Assembly: GCA_002343715.1 (NCBI GenBank)
Contig: DDSA01000206.1
Span: 1-11,901, forward strand
Length of the DNA: 11,901 bases
Source of the DNA: Phycisphaerales bacterium UBA2402
Lineage (GTDB): Bacteria > Planctomycetota > Phycisphaerae > Phycisphaerales > UBA1924
Reading direction: 5' to 3'
Below are positions 1 through 6,524 of this stretch, piece after piece. Within the stretch, counting starts at the first letter, position 1, and every line of letters starts with the position of its first letter. The notes beneath the pieces were generated by a model, which saw nothing but the letters and a program-made list of their open reading frames with translations, was not told where the DNA came from and made no database searches. A program made the translations under genes and the position numbers.

Positions 1-524
1 AGTGGCGCGAGGGCTTTCACCCGCGCATCGGCCGCCGCGGCGAGGATCGCGCACCCGCCCCCCATGCTGTGCCCGCTCAGGCCGAAGCGCGCGGCATCGA
101 CACGCCCTTCGAGCCACGAGCCTGAGGCGGAGTTCTGCTGTTCAAGAAATGTCAGACAACGCGAGAGATCGGACGCGAAGCGCGCGTGGCTGGGGAAGAG
201 GCTCCCCTCGCTCTCGCTGGCGATCACGATGTAGCCGTGCCCGGCGAGGTGCCGCAGCGTGGAGGCGTAGCGGCTCACGGGCTGGAAGAACCCGTGACCG
301 AAGGAGACGGCCGGCGCGGGGGCCGCGCCGGGAGCGAAGGGTTGATTCGTCCCTCCCGCCGTCGCGGGGTAGAAGACCTGGGCCGTGAACGTTGTGCTGT
401 CCGCGCGGGTGACGGACACGCTCCGCTGGCCGACTGCAAACTGACCGGGAGCGCCCGGGTCCGCACGGGCGACATGCACCAGCGCCACGGAAACACAGGC
501 AACGATGCTCCGCGTGGGCTTCAT
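1..524 (-). CDS. Exported alpha/beta hydrolase (chlorophyllase/PET-hydrolase-like), N-terminal part, truncated by window edge
   Basis: This reading frame is open from an ATG at 522-524 to the left edge of the window, giving 174 residues of an incomplete protein. It begins with a basic n-region and hydrophobic stretch that reads as a signal peptide, with likely cleavage after ALVHVARA (residue 21). Residues 73-81 (VSFGHGFF) fit the first core strand and oxyanion loop, and residues 97-102 (GYIVIA) fit the next strand. Residues 151-156 (GHSMGG) form the nucleophile elbow with Ser153 as the expected catalytic serine. The catalytic Asp and His would lie beyond the window. This order is typical of secreted dienelactone-hydrolase/chlorophyllase/cutinase-like esterases, which act on ester bonds outside the cytoplasm. 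The substrate cannot be read from this part. No clear Shine-Dalgarno sequence precedes the ATG. The gene is divergent from the 746-2881 gene, and the two share a spacer of about 220 bases. Confidence 0.85.
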   Translation of the reverse strand, partial: MKPTRSIVACVSVALVHVARADPGAPGQFAVGQRSVSVTRADSTTFTAQVFYPATAGGTNQPFAPGAAPAPAVSFGHGFFQPVSRYASTLRHLAGHGYIVIASESEGSLFPSHARFASDLSRCLTFLEQQNSASGSWLEGRVDAARFGLSGHSMGGGCAILAAAADARVKALAP

Positions 525-626
525 CTCGGATTGTTGCGCCGTCGGGTGGGGTGTTCCGGGCAGGATCGAACAAACCGTCCCCGAATGCCCCGGGGAGGGG
601 AATCCGAAAAAGCACGAAAATTGGGC

Positions 627-655
627 TTGTGTTTTCGGCCGCGTCCGTGTAATCT
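627..655 (+). promoter_or_regulatory. Candidate sigma70-type promoter for the secreted solenoid gene
   Basis: TTGTGT at 627-632 and TAATCT at 650-655 are separated by exactly 17 bases, close to the TTGACA-N17-TATAAT pattern. The downstream ATG at 746 would then have a leader of about 85 bases. The element lies in a locally AT-richer stretch of the divergent spacer. This is a pattern match only. Confidence 0.4.
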
Positions 656-745
656 GGATACTTCGTTCTCGGGCGGTTCTCGCCCTCCGAGTGTCTCGAT
701 GGGTACCGAGTGCGTCGGTGCGGAGAGAAGAGAAGGGGTCTATCA

Positions 746-2881
746 ATGCGTCACTTCGTCTGGTGTGTTGCCGCGGCGTGCGGGTGCGGCGTGTCCTTGG
801 CCCAGGTCGTCCGAGTGGAGTACTGGGCGGGCGGCCCGATGCCGGTCCACACACAGGACTTCGCGCCGGGCGCGACCATCGGGGGGTTGCCCGCTTTCCC
901 GCCCGGCCTCTCGCGGATCAACGTCTATTCGGTGGGAGGATCGGCGAACATCGGCACGATCACCTTTTCGAGCACGCCGTCGGAAGTCGGTGCCTCGGAG
1001 ATTGATCTGGTTCTGGGGCAGGGGGAGCCTGTCGAGTTCGGCCCCATGCCCAGCGCCGGTTTGAACTTCGCCGGGCTGAACCCCCCATCGTCGCTTGTGC
1101 ATCTCCTGCGCCTGAGCGGAGCGGTCTCGGGCGATGTCACGGGACGCATCGCGTGCGGCCGCGTCGCGCGTTTCCATATCGGAGGCGCGCTGGGCGGTGA
1201 GGTGATCGCGCTCGGGGCGGGCGAGGCGGTGGGTTCGATCCGAGCCGGACGCATCGCGGCTGTATCGGACGCGATACCGGGAAGGCTTCCTCCCCCGCTG
1301 GGGATCCATGCCCCGGTCGGCGCCATCGGCTCGGTGGCGACGAACGGCCCAATCACGATCCCCGCGCCCGGGTCGATCTCGGCGCAGCGCGGCATCGGCG
1401 AAGTAACGGGCACCTCGGTACGAGCGAGAATCGCGGCCAACGCCTTCGGCGGAAACGGCAACCTCGGTCACGTCGGATGCTCAGCCGGAGACTATGAAGG
1501 TGCGATCACGGCTCATCACCTCGGCAACCCCGAGGAGGGCATGGCCGGCAACTCCATCTATGTCACAGGCGCGATCCGCGGCACCATCCACCTCTCCGGC
1601 AATCTCTACGGCGGCGTGACCGCCGAAGCCGCGGACCCGGTGACCGGCGAGTCGATCGGCGCGGTGAAGATCGATGGCAACCATCTGGGCCTCATCGACG
1701 GCCTGGGGGACATCGGCCTGATCGAGATTCTGGGCGATGTGGTGAACGACACCAACTCGTTCGTGGTCGCGGGCGTGCGAAGCCGGGTCGGAACCATCCT
1801 GAATGTTCAGGTGAACGGATCGGTCTTCGGTGAACCAGGGATTCAGCCCACATTCCAGGCCGCGCACGTCAACACGCTGCGGATCGGCGGCAATGCCAAC
1901 GGCATGATCTTCGGCTGGCCCTTCGGCCCTGTGGAGGTCAAGCATCTCTTCATCGGCGGCAGCCTCGAGGGAGAAGCCACGCTGAGCCGGTTCCTGACGT
2001 GCCGCATCGGGGTGGACGTATCGCCGGGCGCGATCCTGCATATCGCCTCCCCGATCGCGGAGGGACGGGCGATCTCGATCGGCAGATCCTTGCAGGGCGT
2101 CATCCTGATGGATGCTCCCGCGGGGCTGAACGGTCAGGTGGTGTTGAACGCGAACCTCGACCCGGCGGGAGGCTGGGCGGGATCGGGCGTCGTTGGTCTG
2201 CGCCGTGCGGCGGGCCCGGTGGTGTTCATGGGTCAAACGGTGTACCAGCGCTCCGGGGCCGAGTTCGGTTCCGGCGCGATCGGAGTGGCGCCTTTCGCTC
2301 TGCGGGCACGCGAGTGCGCGCCGAATCTGAACGTGACCTCGCCGGAGGTTTCACGGGAGTTGTGGCCCGATGGGACCGAGCGCGAGACGATGCGGATCGT
2401 GCTCGACGGACCGGTGATCGGCGAGGGTGAAGATCCGGTCGTCGTAAGGCGAGCACCGTATTCAACGACGTGCGTGCCGCCGCAGCCATGCCTGCCCGTC
2501 TTCGAGGACGAGAGCAAACTCTTTGTCGCGATGGTCGCGCCGCCCGGCCTTCCCCGCGAGATCTGGGTGGCCCCGCTCGATGCCGAGGAGGGGGGGCCGG
2601 GAACGTTCGGCGGCGGGTGGCTCTACCGCATCTCTCCCCGGCGCGAGAACGGGCGGATGTTGGTGCGGGCCTCGGGAACCAACCTCTTCTTCCCCCCGGA
2701 GGTCGGCGACTTCACGTACACGGTCGCGGTCGACGCCTTCGACCTCAACCGCGACGGCAAGACGGACACGGGCGACATCTACCGCTGGTTCAAGCTGCCG
2801 GTGGACTTCAACGACGACGGGCACACCGACGGGGCCGATCTCCTCGTGCTGGAGCGCGCGGTCGATCTGCACCGCGAGTAG
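746..2881 (+). CDS. Secreted beta-solenoid-like protein with C-terminal dockerin/EF-hand-like repeats
   Basis: The protein has 711 residues. The ATG at 746 was chosen over one 36 bases upstream because AAGGGG (733-738) sits 7 bases before it and because it places a clean signal peptide at the N-terminus (cleavage near VSLA-Q, residue 19). From about residue 120 to 465 the chain is rich in short beta-strands ending in glycine turns. Motifs recur such as HIGGALGGEVI (144-154), VTGAIRGTIHLSGNLYGG (273-290), FIGGSLEGEA (402-411) and SIGRSLQGVI (444-453), a pattern expected of a right-handed beta-solenoid. Residues about 530-660 form a separate beta-rich domain. The end carries two calcium-loop-like repeats, DLNRDGKTDTGD (666-677) and DFNDDGHTDGAD (687-698), the kind seen at the C-termini of planctomycete exported proteins. 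The function is unknown. A surface or extracellular structural or binding role is an inference. The gene is monocistronic, bounded by a promoter and a terminator. Confidence 0.82.
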   Translation: MRHFVWCVAAACGCGVSLAQVVRVEYWAGGPMPVHTQDFAPGATIGGLPAFPPGLSRINVYSVGGSANIGTITFSSTPSEVGASEIDLVLGQGEPVEFGPMPSAGLNFAGLNPPSSLVHLLRLSGAVSGDVTGRIACGRVARFHIGGALGGEVIALGAGEAVGSIRAGRIAAVSDAIPGRLPPPLGIHAPVGAIGSVATNGPITIPAPGSISAQRGIGEVTGTSVRARIAANAFGGNGNLGHVGCSAGDYEGAITAHHLGNPEEGMAGNSIYVTGAIRGTIHLSGNLYGGVTAEAADPVTGESIGAVKIDGNHLGLIDGLGDIGLIEILGDVVNDTNSFVVAGVRSRVGTILNVQVNGSVFGEPGIQPTFQAAHVNTLRIGGNANGMIFGWPFGPVEVKHLFIGGSLEGEATLSRFLTCRIGVDVSPGAILHIASPIAEGRAISIGRSLQGVILMDAPAGLNGQVVLNANLDPAGGWAGSGVVGLRRAAGPVVFMGQTVYQRSGAEFGSGAIGVAPFALRARECAPNLNVTSPEVSRELWPDGTERETMRIVLDGPVIGEGEDPVVVRRAPYSTTCVPPQPCLPVFEDESKLFVAMVAPPGLPREIWVAPLDAEEGGPGTFGGGWLYRISPRRENGRMLVRASGTNLFFPPEVGDFTYTVAVDAFDLNRDGKTDTGDIYRWFKLPVDFNDDGHTDGADLLVLERAVDLHRE

Positions 2882-2902
2882 ACAACAACAAGCCATTCAC
2901 AC

Positions 2903-2943
2903 AGGACGGCGGACCTCCCGGGGTGGGGGTCCGTTGTCCTTTT
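2903..2943 (+). terminator. Rho-independent terminator after the secreted solenoid gene
   Basis: AGGACGGCGGACC (2903-2915) can pair with GGTCCGTTGTCCT (2928-2940). That gives a 13-base-pair stem in which two positions are G-U wobbles, with a 12-base loop. The stem is followed by a short T run (2940-2943). It lies 22 bases after the stop codon. The minus strand has no T run on its side, so it acts mainly on the plus strand. Confidence 0.8.
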
Positions 2944-2988
2944 GATGGAGAGCCTGATCCGAGGCGACACGGCCGAAGCCGACGTATC

Positions 2989-4311
2989 TCAATCCGTCAC
3001 CGCCTCGACCGGCGCGGCGGCCTCCACGCGGATGCGCGTGACGCGGGTGGGTTCGGCGCTGAGGATCTTCACCTTCAGCCCCGCGTGCGTGAAGGCCTCC
3101 CCCGGCCCGGGAATCCGGCCCAGGGTCATGGTGACGAACCCGCCGACGGTGTCGTACTCCTCGCTCTCGGGCAGTTCAAGCCCCACGGAGCGCAGTTCGT
3201 CGTTGGTGTCGGAGAGATAAGCGCGGGCGTCGATCTCCGCGGATTTGTCGGCGAGATTGATGCGCACCTCGGCGTTGGATTCCTGCGGGATTTCGTACTC
3301 GTCCTGGATGTCGCCGAAAACCTCCTCCACGATGTCCTCGAACGTCACCAGGCCCGCGGTGCCGCCGTACTCGTCCGCGACCAGTGCGATATGAACTCGC
3401 TTCTTGAGCAGTTCGGCGAGCAGTTCACGCACCGTCTTGGTCGCGGGCACGAAGTAGGCCGGGCGCAGCAGACTCTTGAGGTCGAAGGTGCGCCCGCCCC
3501 GGGAGCCTTCGCCCGCGAGCCAGCGCATCAGGTCCTTCACGTAGAAAATGCCGACGATGCGGTCGATGCTCTCGGTGTAGACCGGGATCCGGCTGTGGCC
3601 GATCTCCCGGATCGCCGCGGTCACCTCGCCGAGGTTGTTGCTGAGTTCGATGGCCTTCATCTCGGTGCGGGGCGTCATCACCTGGGCCACCGTGCGCTCG
3701 CGGAACTTCACCACCGCCTCGATCATGTCGCGCTCGGTCTCGTCCACACCCCCCTCGACCTGCGCGTCCTCGATCGCGGTCAGGATCTCTTCCTGCACGG
3801 CCTGGGCCGGGGTCTGGTCCGCCTTGCCCACCAGCCGTCTGACCGCTTTGTCGATCCCCGATGCCAGCAGCCGCAGCGGACGGCCGATGGCGTACATCAC
3901 CCGCAGCACGCGGCTCCAGGTGTAGACCGTCGACTCCCCCGCGTGACGGGCCACGCTGGCCGGGAGCACCGTCGTAAAGACCCACAGCAGCAGGCTCGCC
4001 ACGATGATCCCGATCAATCCATCGAGCCACGTCGGGTCCGTCGCGTGCCGTACCGCCGTGATCCACAGGACCAGCGAGACGGCCACCACCAGATTGAAGA
4101 ACGTTCTCGGCAGCGCTGTCGCCGCGGCGTGTCCGTCGAGGTCTTCGAGGATCCGGGAGATTCGATCCGCCGCGGCCCGGCTGCCACGACGGGAAACGAT
4201 CTCTTCCAACGCCGAGCGGGACAGGTCGCGAAGGGCCTGGACCAATGTCGAGAGGATGGCCCCGGCCATCAAGGCCGCCATCGAGATCCCGAGCCAGATC
4301 CAATCGTTCAC
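2989..4311 (-). CDS. CNNM/CorC (HlyC) family membrane protein with CBS pair
   Basis: The protein has 440 residues starting at a GTG (4309-4311) with GGAGG 8 bases upstream. Longer starts are possible in this frame but would run into ybeY. The N-terminal part has membrane helices at about 5-25, 70-88 and 96-115, with a further hydrophobic, basic segment at 130-152 in the usual place of the last part of a DUF21/CNNM domain. Residues about 212-335 form a CBS-domain pair, with VMTPRTEM (211-218) opening it and ADEYGGTAGLVTFEDIVEE (312-330) near its end. Residues about 345-430 match the CorC_HlyC C-terminal domain. CNNM/CorC proteins are linked to divalent-cation (Mg2+, Co2+) efflux or homeostasis, with nucleotide sensing through CBS domains. 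The gene lies 22 bases downstream of ybeY, as the E. coli corC-like gene ybeX does, which supports cotranscription. The exact transported ion is not readable here. Confidence 0.9.
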   Translation of the reverse strand: MNDWIWLGISMAALMAGAILSTLVQALRDLSRSALEEIVSRRGSRAAADRISRILEDLDGHAAATALPRTFFNLVVAVSLVLWITAVRHATDPTWLDGLIGIIVASLLLWVFTTVLPASVARHAGESTVYTWSRVLRVMYAIGRPLRLLASGIDKAVRRLVGKADQTPAQAVQEEILTAIEDAQVEGGVDETERDMIEAVVKFRERTVAQVMTPRTEMKAIELSNNLGEVTAAIREIGHSRIPVYTESIDRIVGIFYVKDLMRWLAGEGSRGGRTFDLKSLLRPAYFVPATKTVRELLAELLKKRVHIALVADEYGGTAGLVTFEDIVEEVFGDIQDEYEIPQESNAEVRINLADKSAEIDARAYLSDTNDELRSVGLELPESEEYDTVGGFVTMTLGRIPGPGEAFTHAGLKVKILSAEPTRVTRIRVEAAAPVEAVTD

Positions 4312-4319
4312 AGTCGTCG

Positions 4320-4324
4320 CCTCC
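4320..4324 (-). promoter_or_regulatory. Shine-Dalgarno GGAGG that fixes the GTG start of the CNNM/CorC gene
   Basis: On the minus strand GGAGG is followed by 8 bases and then GTG (4309-4311). It is one of the few strong ribosome binding sites in the window, and it supports the short start over upstream ATG codons inside ybeY. Confidence 0.65.
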
Positions 4325-4333
4325 GGGCGCGGC

Positions 4334-4852
4334 TCAACCGGCCTCACGCGGCCGGTGAAAGACCGCCCCCACACCGATTGCGCCGAGCAGCGCGTCTTCC
4401 ATCGCGTGCATCTCGGCAAAGTCACGGTCATCGTGGTCATCAAAGCCCAGGCAATGAAGCATGCCGTGGACGATGTACAACAACAACTCGCGCTCAAAAG
4501 GGTAGCCGCGTTGCCCGGCCTGGCGCTCTGCCTCATCAAGGCATATCAAAATATCCGAATCAAAACCATATATATTCCTTACATTACCCGATTGGACATC
4601 GGCAATACTTGGTCTTTGCGGCCGGTGTTCCTCTGGATCAGACAAATCAAAGGTCAGAACATCGGTCGTGCCCGGGACGCCGGCGAACTCCTCGTGGGCG
4701 CGGGCCATCTCCTCATCGTCCACGACCCGCACCCGGACTGCACCCGCACCGCCCAGGCGCTCGAACGCGGCCATGACATGGCGGGTCAGGAACTCCATGA
4801 CTGAAGCCGGAACCCGTCCGGTGCCGTCGGTGATATCAAGAGAGGCACTCAT
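4334..4852 (-). CDS. ybeY: Endoribonuclease / rRNA maturation factor YbeY
   Basis: The protein has 172 residues. YbeY is a zinc-dependent single-strand endoribonuclease needed for 16S rRNA 3' end maturation and ribosome quality control. The family signature is present: residues 129-140 read HGMLHCLGFDDH, with metal-binding candidates His129, His133 and His140. The third histidine is one position further on than in the E. coli HGxLHxxGYDH spacing. Residues 63-69 (TDVLTFD) match the conserved TDVLSF strand. The ATG at 4850-4852 overlaps the stop of the upstream lipid kinase (ATGA, 4849-4852), which favours this start by translational coupling over in-frame upstream codons. Between TDVLTF and the next core strand (DILICLD, 100-106) lies a longer loop than in E. 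coli. Its coding bases (about 4541-4620) are AT-rich, with codons such as ATA, AGA, TTG and GTA that are unusual for the neighbourhood. Confidence 0.92.
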   Translation of the reverse strand: MSASLDITDGTGRVPASVMEFLTRHVMAAFERLGGAGAVRVRVVDDEEMARAHEEFAGVPGTTDVLTFDLSDPEEHRPQRPSIADVQSGNVRNIYGFDSDILICLDEAERQAGQRGYPFERELLLYIVHGMLHCLGFDDHDDRDFAEMHAMEDALLGAIGVGAVFHRPREAG

Positions 4853-5790
4853 CCGGGTAAAAGTACGTTCAAGGCGCGGGGCAGGCAGCGGAAATCGATC
4901 CATCCTTCGCCCGTTGCATCGGCGAGGTAGTCGCCATCGGCCTGCACCGGGCCGGCCTCCATCCGAACACGCAGACGGCCGCCGGCAACATACACGATAC
5001 CGGTCATATCGAGGTGCTTGCGGGTTCGCGCGGCGAGAACCCACGTCAGGGCCTCCATCCCGCTGTCCGCGGGGAAAAAAACGCAGTCAAGAAGGCCATC
5101 GGTCATGACCGCGCGGAGGCCCGGATCGGCCCGGAACCCGTACTGCCGGCTGTTGCAGATCAGCAGCCACCCGCGCCGACCACGGACAACATCGCGGCCG
5201 TCGATGTTCACATCCACGACGGGCAGGAACGGATCGGCGAGTTCGGCCAGGACGGGCCGCGCATAGGTCGCGTGGGTGATGCTCCCGCGCCGTGCCGCGG
5301 CGAGACGGCGCGTCACCCCCGCGTCCGGCCCGGCGCTGAACATCAGCGCAAAGTGGCAAAGGGCCAGATCGCCCGCCCCGACGACTTCGCCCGCGTCCAC
5401 GGCAAGCACACGCCCGGCTTCAACCGCCCGGACGACGGACGCGGCATCGGCCCGCATGAAGAACTCGCGGCTGAATAGGTTCTCTGTGCCCATCGCGGCG
5501 TGGTAGACCGGCACGCGGCTCTCGATGAGCGCGGGCAGAACAGCGTGGAGCGTGCCGTCGCCCCCCACGACGATGCAGGCCTTCGCGTCACGAAGCGCCG
5601 CCGCGGCGCGGGGGCTGTTCACACGCTGCCCCCCGGGAATGCTCAAGACGATCCCGGCCTCACCACCCAGCGCCCAGGTGATCTCGCGGGCGCGCTCCTC
5701 GGCACGCCCTCGCCCAGATCCCGGGTTGGTCCATACGACGATGCTCACGGGGGCCAACGATACCCGCGATGCACGCGACGGCGGGGCCAT
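4849..5790 (-). CDS. Diacylglycerol/sphingosine kinase-like lipid kinase (DAGK catalytic domain)
   Basis: The protein has 313 residues from the ATG at 5788-5790. A GTG at 5746-5748 would give 299 residues, starting 7 residues before the first motif. The DAGK/LCB5 fold motifs are in order: NPGSG (22-26), the ATP-binding VVGGDGTLHAV (74-84), GTENLFSREF (101-110, in place of the usual GTxNDFAR), DGLLDCVFF (231-239) and VQADGD (282-287). Such enzymes phosphorylate the hydroxyl of diacylglycerol, sphingosine or another lipid at the inner membrane face using ATP. Which lipid is used cannot be told. It is the first gene of a tight three-gene unit with ybeY (4-base overlap) and the CNNM/CorC gene. 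With the longer start the gene overlaps the start of the divergent membrane-protein gene by 22 bases, so the GTG start deserves consideration. Neither start has a strong ribosome binding site. Confidence 0.85.
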   Translation of the reverse strand: MAPPSRASRVSLAPVSIVVWTNPGSGRGRAEERAREITWALGGEAGIVLSIPGGQRVNSPRAAAALRDAKACIVVGGDGTLHAVLPALIESRVPVYHAAMGTENLFSREFFMRADAASVVRAVEAGRVLAVDAGEVVGAGDLALCHFALMFSAGPDAGVTRRLAAARRGSITHATYARPVLAELADPFLPVVDVNIDGRDVVRGRRGWLLICNSRQYGFRADPGLRAVMTDGLLDCVFFPADSGMEALTWVLAARTRKHLDMTGIVYVAGGRLRVRMEAGPVQADGDYLADATGEGWIDFRCLPRALNVLLPG

Positions 5791-6500
5791 GTTCGCGATT
5801 TCGGCTCCGCTCCCTGTGGGTGCTGGCCCTGTCTCTGCTCTTTCTCATCTTCAACTTCATCATGGTGGCTCTGCCCTGGCACTGGGTTCGTACGAAGGCC
5901 GATCTGCGGCCCCTGCTCCTGGGGGACAGCGTGCGCATCACCGGATGGCCGCCGGTGGAGAATGTCTTTGTCGTGATCGGGCCAGACAGCCCGCGCCTGG
6001 TGAGGGTGGACTCGGGTTCCTTCGAGGATTGGGAACTGCCGCTGGCCAGCCGTCTGCACACCATCCTCGATGTCCGCGTCACGGGCATGCCCAGGGCCGA
6101 CGGCCTCTGGTCGCCCCTGTGGGTCACGCACCGGCGCGCGCTCTCCATCGTCAACATCTCGACCGGACAGCCCGCCGATGAGGCCGAGCGCGCACTCGCC
6201 CTGGGGGTGTACGGCAACGACCTGGTGTCCCGCGGCGTGAAGGCCCCGCTGGTGGATGCGCTGCTCGGGCATGGCGAGGTGCGCGCTGTGCGCCCCGCGT
6301 GGGGAGGGATCGCCAACGAAGCGCTCGTGCTGCTGGCCTTCGCGGCTTTTCTGGCCTCGATGGGTTCGGTGGCCGATCTGCTGGCGGCCCGCCGGCGGCG
6401 TCTGCTGGAAGCGGGCATCTGCCCCGATTGCCGCTACCACGCCGGAAGGCTGGATCGTTGCCCCGAGTGCGGCGGGTGGCTGCGCTACGGCGAGGGCTGA
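5769..6500 (+). CDS. Membrane protein with extracytoplasmic domain and C-terminal zinc ribbon
   Basis: The protein has 243 residues and I do not recognise a named family. It has a basic N-terminus, one membrane helix at about 16-36, a domain of about 145 residues, a second helix at about 182-204, then an Arg-rich segment (208-211) and a zinc ribbon CPDCRYHAGRLDRCPECG (218-235) with Cys218, Cys221, Cys231 and Cys234 as ligands. The positive-inside rule puts the ribbon in the cytoplasm and the middle domain outside. Similar short CPxC...CPEC tails after a membrane helix are frequent in planctomycete proteins. The layout of two helices flanking an outer domain recalls SURF1-like proteins, but no conserved SURF1 residues were seen. 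The start is uncertain because there is no clear ribosome binding site and it overlaps the possible ATG of the divergent lipid kinase. The next gene follows after 24 bases. Confidence 0.75.
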   Translation: MHATAGPCSRFRLRSLWVLALSLLFLIFNFIMVALPWHWVRTKADLRPLLLGDSVRITGWPPVENVFVVIGPDSPRLVRVDSGSFEDWELPLASRLHTILDVRVTGMPRADGLWSPLWVTHRRALSIVNISTGQPADEAERALALGVYGNDLVSRGVKAPLVDALLGHGEVRAVRPAWGGIANEALVLLAFAAFLASMGSVADLLAARRRRLLEAGICPDCRYHAGRLDRCPECGGWLRYGEG

Positions 6501-6510
6501 TCCCGGCCCG

Positions 6511-6516
6511 TACTAT
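6511..6516 (+). promoter_or_regulatory. Candidate -10 element for leaderless transcription of the duplicated secreted protein gene
   Basis: TACTAT at 6511-6516 ends 8 bases before the ATG at 6525. No Shine-Dalgarno sequence fits in that gap and no -35 match is seen. This spacing would place transcription start at or next to the A of the ATG, as in leaderless messages of GC-rich bacteria. Confidence 0.35.
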
Positions 6517-6524
6517 TCGGGATC

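Noticed and set aside
142..615. A 157-codon minus-strand frame at the left edge
   Set aside because: A different minus frame in the same place encodes a signal peptide and GHSMGG hydrolase core, so this frame is a shadow.
2470..4776. A 768-codon plus-strand open frame
   Set aside because: It runs out of frame through the end of the solenoid gene and antisense to the CNNM/CorC and ybeY genes. Its protein is Arg/His/Pro-rich with no domain, which is expected from the mirror of GC-rich codons.
4004..4804. A 266-codon plus-strand frame antisense to CNNM/CorC and ybeY
   Set aside because: Both real genes on the minus strand have clear family motifs; this frame has none.
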